Below, piece by piece: positions 58,075-64,000 of a DNA stretch of 64,000 bases; within the stretch, counting starts at the first letter, position 1; each line of letters starts with the position of its first letter. The notes below the pieces were generated by a model. The model did not search any database. It was not told the DNA's origin and saw nothing but the letters and a program-made list of their open reading frames with translations. The translations under genes and the position numbers were made by a program. The DNA comes from Bifidobacterium gallicum DSM 20093 = LMG 11596. Its GTDB lineage: Bacteria; Actinomycetota; Actinomycetes; Actinomycetales; Bifidobacteriaceae. Location: contig NZ_JGYW01000011.1 of NCBI RefSeq assembly GCF_000741205.1, positions 1 through 64,000 of the forward strand, given 5' to 3'.

Positions 58075-60780
58075 TCACGCTTCAGCCAACGCTTCCACGG
58101 GTGGCACGCTGTTGGCTCGACGAGCCGGGCCGATACTGGCCACCAATGCGGCCAGAATGGCAATCACAATGATTGCGATGTCCACACGCCAGTCAATGGC
58201 GAAACTGAAATCGCCAATCGCGGATTTCATGACCATATAGGTGCCTAGGGCGCCAAACGCCGTGCCGAGCACGAGACCCACGACGCTCGACACCACGGTG
58301 ATCAGGCACGCCTCAATGCCGAGCGACCTGCGTAGCTGACGCTTGGTCATGCCGATGGCGCGCAATGTCGCTGATTCACGTGTGCGTTCAATAACCGACA
58401 GGCTCAACGTGTTGGCCACACCAATCAACGCGATGATCACGGCCACAGCCAGCAGCACCACGAGCATCATCAACATCATGTCGACCATTTGGTCCCACTG
58501 TTGTTTCTCGGCCACCGGACCGGTCAGCTGTGCTTGCGGCACCGAAGCGATGTCTTTGCTCAACGCATCCATCAGATTCGCCAACGACGTGTCATTATGC
58601 GAGTCCACAGCCACAAGCAGCGTGGAGGAAGACGCTTGCAGCTCGCCATTGTCAAACAGTGAGTCCGGCACAAACCCGATGGCCAACGATCGGGGCATCA
58701 CGCCGCGGAAATCCAGCGTTTGTGTCTGCAATGTGACATCCGCAGCTGCAGAACTCTTATGGTCACCATCTGTAGTCACGGTCAACTGAGGACCGGCATT
58801 GAGCTCCTTGCCGGTGGATGGCAGGTATTTGGGCACAATCACCGTATGATCGTTCCATTGCAGATGGGAGCAATCCACGTTGAGCACTTTCGAGAGCGCT
58901 TCAACATTGGGCACGCCCAACAACGTCAAATCCGGTCCGGCTCCTTGTTGGCGCATGGCATCGGGCACATTGCCGGTGACTGTGGTGGTCACCAGCGGCG
59001 CGTTGAGCACATCGCGCACACCCGTATGCTTGGACACGCGCGCAGTCAATGCGGCCGCCTGGTCGCTCGGCACATCGGCGATCACAATGTCGACGCTATA
59101 TCGCGTGGCCAATGCGGTGTTCATCGTCTGCTTGGCGCATGCCGCGCCCGTGCCCATCGTGGCCACCAACGTCACGCCAATGAGCAATGCCGTACCAGTG
59201 GCCGCCACGCGACGCGGGTTCTTGGCGATGTTGGCGCTGGCCAACGTGGCCGATGGTCCGCAATGGCTGGCCAATGTGCCAAGACCCTTCATCAGCCAAG
59301 GCAGCCAGAACCGTGCCGTCACGGCAATACCGACAAATGTCATCGCGCAGCCCAGCATCGCGGCGAACAACGCTCTGTCATCATCAGCTTTCCACACACC
59401 CAGCATGCAGCAGCCGATGCCCACCAGGATCATCAACAACCCGAGGACGCCGCGCAACCGGCGCGTTTGCGCCTGTTCGCTGATTTCCACGGGTCGCATC
59501 GCTTCAAGCGGTGTGACGCGCATAGCCATGCGGGCGGCTCCGAGCGACGCCAGCATCGTGGCGATCGTGCCGAACACGATCGGCACCACAAACGTCCATA
59601 CCGTCAGCACCACATGCAACGGCACCATGCTTTCCAACACATGCGAGTTGGCTACCATCTGCATCACACCAATGCCAGCTCCCACACCCAATGCGGAACT
59701 GACCAGGCCAAGCAGCACTGATTCGAGCACAACCGAGCGGTATACCTGGCCTTGGCGTGCACCAATGATGCGCAGCAACGCGAGCGTCCTGCGTCGTTGT
59801 GCCACGAGCACCTGGAACGTGTTGGCAATCACGAGCGCCGCCACAATCAATGCCAGGCCACCAAAGCATAGCAGGAACGTCTTCGTGATACCCGAGTCTC
59901 CGGTCATGGCTTTGATTGCGGTTTGCGCGATCACTTCACGTGAATCCACTTGCACAGTCATTTCATGGTTCAACCGTTGTACAGCTGCACTTTGCACGGC
60001 CGCGGAGCCCGTCATCGTGAACAGCATGCGGTAGCAAGGCACATCATTGAATGAAGCTTTGCCAAGCAATGTCGCGATATCATGCTCGGACAGTACCATG
60101 GCGCCGCCGTAATAGGAGAACGTTCCGCTCGGGTCCGTTGTGAATCCCACAATCGTGGGCGTGCACCGATATTCGCGCATCTGGTTGTGTTCGTCGGGCA
60201 TTGGCGAGGTATGCACGAGCGTCACCGTGTCACCAAGGTTCAGCCCCAGCCGTTGGGCCAGTTTTTCAGGAATCGCCACTTCATTGGCGCCCGAAGGCTG
60301 GTGCCCTTTGCTGATGGTCAGCGGTAGCAACGCCGTGTCCGAGCCGGGCGCGATGGCCAGACCGTTCGTGTTGTCGTCGCCCACCACAAGTCGCGCGCTG
60401 ATTTGCACGTCTGCGCGCGTGCCCACGAGTTTCGCCGTACTGTCGGCTTTCGTGGTGCTGTCGATGATGCGGCGCGCTTGTTCAACCTGGAACGAACCGA
60501 CTGTCGGCTCCCATTCGTCCACGGGTTCCTGCGTGCCATCATCAGTCACGTCATCGTCTTGAGTATGGATTGTCGTCGCGCTATCGTCGGGCTGCCCGGG
60601 TGAAACCACCCAATTCGCGTTGCCGAATCCAGCCGTCACTTGGTCGCGGATCGATGCCGTCATCGCGTCGCCAAAAATCAGTGAGCAAGTGATAAACATT
60701 GTGCTGATGATCACGGCGATACCTGCAGGAATCAGCATACGCAGGTTTTTCTTCATCATGGTCAGCGTCAAGCGCCACAT
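58075..60780 (-). CDS. FtsX/MacB-like ABC transporter permease
   Basis: The 901-residue protein has two FtsX-type units. An N-terminal TM helix (LIPAGIAVIISTMFITCSLIFG) leads to a large extracytoplasmic part; TM blocks follow near residues 290-520 and at the C-terminus. The final RESATLRAIGMTKRQLRRSLGIEACLITVVSSVVGLVLG is a family hallmark, and the first unit has LLRIIGARQGQVYRSVVLES. It should export peptides, lipids or antibiotics together with the ATPase 48 nt upstream on the same strand; the substrate is unknown. The adjacent two-component system suggests an antimicrobial-stress role. Confidence 0.9.
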   Translation of the reverse strand: MWRLTLTMMKKNLRMLIPAGIAVIISTMFITCSLIFGDAMTASIRDQVTAGFGNANWVVSPGQPDDSATTIHTQDDDVTDDGTQEPVDEWEPTVGSFQVEQARRIIDSTTKADSTAKLVGTRADVQISARLVVGDDNTNGLAIAPGSDTALLPLTISKGHQPSGANEVAIPEKLAQRLGLNLGDTVTLVHTSPMPDEHNQMREYRCTPTIVGFTTDPSGTFSYYGGAMVLSEHDIATLLGKASFNDVPCYRMLFTMTGSAAVQSAAVQRLNHEMTVQVDSREVIAQTAIKAMTGDSGITKTFLLCFGGLALIVAALVIANTFQVLVAQRRRTLALLRIIGARQGQVYRSVVLESVLLGLVSSALGVGAGIGVMQMVANSHVLESMVPLHVVLTVWTFVVPIVFGTIATMLASLGAARMAMRVTPLEAMRPVEISEQAQTRRLRGVLGLLMILVGIGCCMLGVWKADDDRALFAAMLGCAMTFVGIAVTARFWLPWLMKGLGTLASHCGPSATLASANIAKNPRRVAATGTALLIGVTLVATMGTGAACAKQTMNTALATRYSVDIVIADVPSDQAAALTARVSKHTGVRDVLNAPLVTTTVTGNVPDAMRQQGAGPDLTLLGVPNVEALSKVLNVDCSHLQWNDHTVIVPKYLPSTGKELNAGPQLTVTTDGDHKSSAAADVTLQTQTLDFRGVMPRSLAIGFVPDSLFDNGELQASSSTLLVAVDSHNDTSLANLMDALSKDIASVPQAQLTGPVAEKQQWDQMVDMMLMMLVVLLAVAVIIALIGVANTLSLSVIERTRESATLRAIGMTKRQLRRSLGIEACLITVVSSVVGLVLGTAFGALGTYMVMKSAIGDFSFAIDWRVDIAIIVIAILAALVASIGPARRANSVPPVEALAEA

Positions 60781-60828
60781 GGTTCTCGTCCTTCTCTTGC
60801 GTTGGTCAATCTCGTCGGCTTGCGCGCT

Positions 60829-61656
<828 letters not shown>

Positions 61657-62024
61657 GGTTTCGCTCCCGTCTTGGGCAACCTCACGGTATGCGGGTTGCA
61701 GCATTGTCATTTCCGCACACGCCTCAATGGCTTGCTGTGCGTTGATACTGCCAACGGTATGAAAACGGCGTGGTGCTTGATATCGGTCGGGGGTATGAAA
61801 CCAATGGCGCGCATCATCCTTGCGAATGATGCGCGCCATGCACTTGCAACTGTGTGGTGACTTCCCCCGTCGTTACGATGGGCACGGGTGATGCAGTCTG
61901 ATTGTTCGACTGGTCGCCCGACCCCCGTATGGGTGCCCGTCAATCAATGCGGGTATCCATGAAGGCGTACCCAGTTGGGCCGTGGCGGCGCCACGACCAT
62001 GCATGATGCAACGGAAGGAAGCTC
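61657..62024. other. divergent gap between the ABC ATPase and pdxY
   Basis: These 368 bases have no independent gene. They carry the inverted repeat at 61804-61839. The minus-strand open frame that extends through the left part could be an N-terminal extension of the ATPase, although I judge this unlikely. Confidence 0.5.
61804..61839. repeat. 14-bp inverted repeat upstream of the ABC ATPase
   Basis: ATGGCGCGCATCAT (61804-61817) and ATGATGCGCGCCAT (61826-61839) form a perfect stem with an 8-nt loop. There is no T-run, so an operator or a leader hairpin is as likely as a terminator. Confidence 0.6.
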
Positions 62025-62894
62025 ATGAGCGTTACCTTGTACGACCGTAATCCTCGATATATTCCTCGTATCGCCGCTGTGCATGACATGTGCGGATATG
62101 GCAAGTGCTCGCTGACTGCGGCCATTCCGATTCTGTCGGCTGCCGGTTGCGACGTGTGCCCGGTACCCACGGCCTTGTTCTCGGCGCATACGAATTATCC
62201 CGTGTTCACGATGCATGACACGACGCCCATTCTTGACGGCTATTTGGATGCGTGGCAGCAGGAAGGCGTGGAGTTGGACGGCGTGTATTCGGGGTTCCTC
62301 GGTTCCGCTGAACAAGTGGCGCTGATTCAACGCTTGTACCGTGAATATCCGAACGCGTTGCGCTTGGTCGACCCCGTGATGGGCGATGGCGGCAAAATGT
62401 ATCCCACGTATACGCAGGAATTGTGCGATGCGATGGGTCAGCTGGCTGACGGCGCCGATGTGCTGATGCCGAACCTGACCGAAGCGTCAATCCTGACGGG
62501 ACGCGAGTACCCGGGTCAGGATATTGATGACGCGCAGATTGACAGCATGTTGCAGGCGTTGCTCGATTTGGGCGCAAAGAACGTGGTGCTCAAAGGCATC
62601 GACCATGGCGACAACCGTCTGCGCAACTATGTCGTCAATGCACAAGACGGCGTGGCCCACAAGGAAGAATGCGTGCATGAGAAGCTGCCGTTCATGATTC
62701 ATGGCACTGGTGACGCGTTCGCTTCAGCACTGATCGCCGGTGTGATGGCCGGCCGTGATTTGGCTGCATCGGCCCGCATTGCCGGTGAATTCGTGCGCCA
62801 TGCGATGATCAACACGCAGCATCAGCCTGATTTTGAGCGCCGTGGTGTGAGTTTTGAACTCAACCTTGGTGAACTTGCAGCGCTTGTCGACTGA
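62025..62894 (+). CDS. pdxY: pyridoxal/pyridoxamine kinase
   Basis: The 289-residue protein is a vitamin B6 kinase of the ribokinase superfamily: RIAAVHDMCGYGKCSLTAAIPILSAAG, PTALFSAHTNYPVF, LVDPVMGDGGKMYPTY and the ATP-site FMIHGTGDAFASALIAG. It phosphorylates pyridoxal or pyridoxamine to salvage the cofactor. GGAAGGAAG lies 4-6 nt before ATG 62025. Its length matches PdxY. Confidence 0.9.
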   Translation: MSVTLYDRNPRYIPRIAAVHDMCGYGKCSLTAAIPILSAAGCDVCPVPTALFSAHTNYPVFTMHDTTPILDGYLDAWQQEGVELDGVYSGFLGSAEQVALIQRLYREYPNALRLVDPVMGDGGKMYPTYTQELCDAMGQLADGADVLMPNLTEASILTGREYPGQDIDDAQIDSMLQALLDLGAKNVVLKGIDHGDNRLRNYVVNAQDGVAHKEECVHEKLPFMIHGTGDAFASALIAGVMAGRDLAASARIAGEFVRHAMINTQHQPDFERRGVSFELNLGELAALVD

Positions 62895-62925
62895 CCGCTA
62901 ACTGGTGGCACTAGCGACTCCATCT

Positions 62926-62948
62926 TGTCTCCATCATGGGTGGAGACA
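62926..62948 (+). terminator. hairpin after pdxY
   Basis: TGTCTCCA and TGGAGACA form an 8-bp stem around 7 nt. It lies 30 nt after the stop, with no T-run. Confidence 0.4.
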
Positions 62949-62967
62949 CTGGTTGGACCGCTCTGAT

Positions 62968-63023
62968 TGGCAACGCCCGATGTGGCCCATGTGATTGTGG
63001 TTGGGTCGTGTCGGGCGTTGCCA
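62968..63023. repeat. 13-bp inverted repeat with a wide spacer
   Basis: TGGCAACGCCCGA (62968-62980) and TCGGGCGTTGCCA (63011-63023) are separated by 30 bases. The role is unknown; it precedes yraN by about 150 bases. Confidence 0.55.
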
Positions 63024-63171
63024 GTTATCCACATAGAGCCGTGCCCGGCGACTTGGTTCTCCACATTCACCCCGGTGATTTGAATAATGGTGGTGAAGTT
63101 GTTGAACTGAAGGCATGACACAGCCACGAGTACCGATGACATCCCCGTCAACGACGACGGAAGGGCGACAT

Positions 63172-63606
63172 ATGGCGGACACGATTCCGTCTTCACCATT
63201 TGATGCGACGTTTGAGCAATGCCGCCGCCAGCTCGCCTCCTGCCGGTTGAGCGCACGCGATTTGGGCAGTTGGGGTGAGGCCGCCAGCGCTTGCTGGTTG
63301 CGCACGCATGGTTGGCGCATTGTGGGCCATAACTGGCATTGCCGCTATGGTGAATTGGATCTCATTGCGTTGAGTGCCACGGACGAGTTGGCATTCGTCG
63401 AAATCAAAACACGTCGAGGATGCCAATTCGGCACTCCGATTGAAGCCGTGGGCGTGACCAAACAGACGAATCTGCGCCGTGCCGCAATGTTGTGGATGCT
63501 CGAAGCCGATCATCATATCAACCATGTCGGCATCCGCTTCGATGTGATCGGCGTGCTTGTGCATGCAGGGCGCATCCGGTTTACGCATGTGCCACATGCG
63601 TTTTAG
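63172..63606 (+). CDS. yraN: YraN/UPF0102 family nuclease-like protein
   Basis: The 144-residue protein has the family core GSWGEAASACWLRTHGWRIVGHNWHCRYGELDLIAL and FVEIKTRRG, i.e. the E, D and E-x-K residues of the PD-(D/E)xK nuclease fold. The biological role is unresolved but it is commonly found next to comM and dprA. ATG 63172 has GGAAGGG 9 nt upstream. A longer frame starts at 63115. It ends 13 nt before the next gene. Confidence 0.88.
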   Translation: MADTIPSSPFDATFEQCRRQLASCRLSARDLGSWGEAASACWLRTHGWRIVGHNWHCRYGELDLIALSATDELAFVEIKTRRGCQFGTPIEAVGVTKQTNLRRAAMLWMLEADHHINHVGIRFDVIGVLVHAGRIRFTHVPHAF

Positions 63607-63619
63607 CCAAGGAGGCATC

Positions 63620-64000
63620 ATGGCTATCGGTTCAACATTGTCAGTGGGGTTGATTGGATTGCAAGCGTTCATCATCCAGATTCAAGCGTTTGTCTCCCCT
63701 GGACTGCCGTTCTTCTCGATTATCGGACTGCCCGATGCTTCGTTGACTGAAGCGCGCGAACGGGTGCGTTCGGCTTGCACGGCTGCGGGATTCCAGTGGC
63801 CCCAAACACGGGTGACCGTGAATATGTCGCCCGCTTCTCTGCCCAAACGCGGCTCATCGCATGATTTGGCAATTGCGGCCAGCGTGCTGTGCGCAGCCCA
63901 TGTGATCGAACCGGAACGAGTGGCGCACACAATCGTGATAGGCGAATTGAATCTGGACGGGTCCGTATTGCCCGTGTCGGGCATTCTGCCCATATTGTTG
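63620..64000 (+). CDS. comM: ComM/YifB-like Mg-chelatase-related ATPase, N-terminal part
   Basis: GGAGG precedes ATG 63620 by 5 nt. The 127 residues present match the N-terminal domain of ComM/YifB: GLPFFSIIGLPDASLTEARERVRSACTAAGFQWP, RVTVNMSPASLPKRGSSHDLAIAASVL and GELNLDGSVLPVSGILP. The AAA+ ATP-binding part is beyond the window. The Vibrio homologue is a helicase that promotes branch migration during transformation. The pairing with yraN is a conserved context. Confidence 0.93.
   Translation, partial: MAIGSTLSVGLIGLQAFIIQIQAFVSPGLPFFSIIGLPDASLTEARERVRSACTAAGFQWPQTRVTVNMSPASLPKRGSSHDLAIAASVLCAAHVIEPERVAHTIVIGELNLDGSVLPVSGILPILL

Overview
This 64 kb window reads as chromosomal DNA of a moderately high-GC actinobacterium, most likely a member of the Bifidobacteriaceae. 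The evidence is gene content and order: eno, a DivIC/FtsB-like protein, a DUF501 protein and Ppx/GppA are co-directional; pth-mfd, zwf-opcA-pgl facing gnd, and yraN-comM occur as neighbours; there is a UPF0182 giant membrane protein and there are LPXTG/pilin-type surface proteins. I cannot fix genus or species by eye. Most of the window is ordinary core genome. The accessory parts are at about 0.0-1.2, 20.4-22.1, 34.5-36.5 and 47.2-49.0 kb.

Layout. 0-1.2 kb: a partial TnpB-type IS lies against a surface-protein gene cut off inside a pilin-like domain. 1.4-7.4 kb: greA, an FKBP isomerase, a membrane protein, tRNA-Leu(UAA), ppx, DUF501, DivIC-like and eno, all on the minus strand. 7.6-10.3 kb: a TPP riboswitch controls an ABC importer (permease, lipoprotein, ATPase), probably for thiamine or a pyrimidine precursor. 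10.2-18.6 kb: mfd, pth, a GNAT acetyltransferase and UPF0182. 18.8-22.1 kb: a divergent GH3 protein, then a lower-GC flavodoxin and MarR fragment joined directly to a broken ABC exporter. 22.4-27.6 kb: a deoxyribosyltransferase-like protein, aspartate ammonia-lyase, and a Feo iron operon with a His-rich FeoB and a Cys-rich FeoC-like partner.

27.7-32.7 kb: zwf-opcA-pgl facing gnd, i.e. the oxidative pentose phosphate enzymes. 32.9-40.7 kb: BrnQ, an LPDTG surface protein, a cupredoxin-CopA-YHS copper ATPase with a probable internal start for the YHS tail, and a short-chain dehydrogenase. 40.8-47.1 kb: a DEAD-box helicase, a uracil permease, a YeiH-type transporter and an esterase. 47.2-49.0 kb: a degenerate patch with a frameshifted secreted protein, a very acidic small protein and an Abi-like remnant broken by a 10-bp tandem duplication. 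49.0-54.5 kb: ychF, a PfkB kinase, a DUF4145-like coiled-coil protein, proC and a proline iminopeptidase. 54.6-61.7 kb: a histidine kinase with a second degenerate sensor half, its LuxR-type regulator, and a convergent MacB/FtsX-type ABC exporter. 61.7-64.0 kb: pdxY, yraN and the start of comM.

The observations most worth following are the CopA fusion with an in-frame ribosome-binding site before its YHS domain, the Abi gene disrupted by an exact 10-bp duplication, the ABC/MarR chimera junction, the TnpB insertion in a surface gene, the two-sensor histidine kinase, and the Feo operon architecture. I found no CRISPR array, prophage or clearly novel multi-gene defence system.
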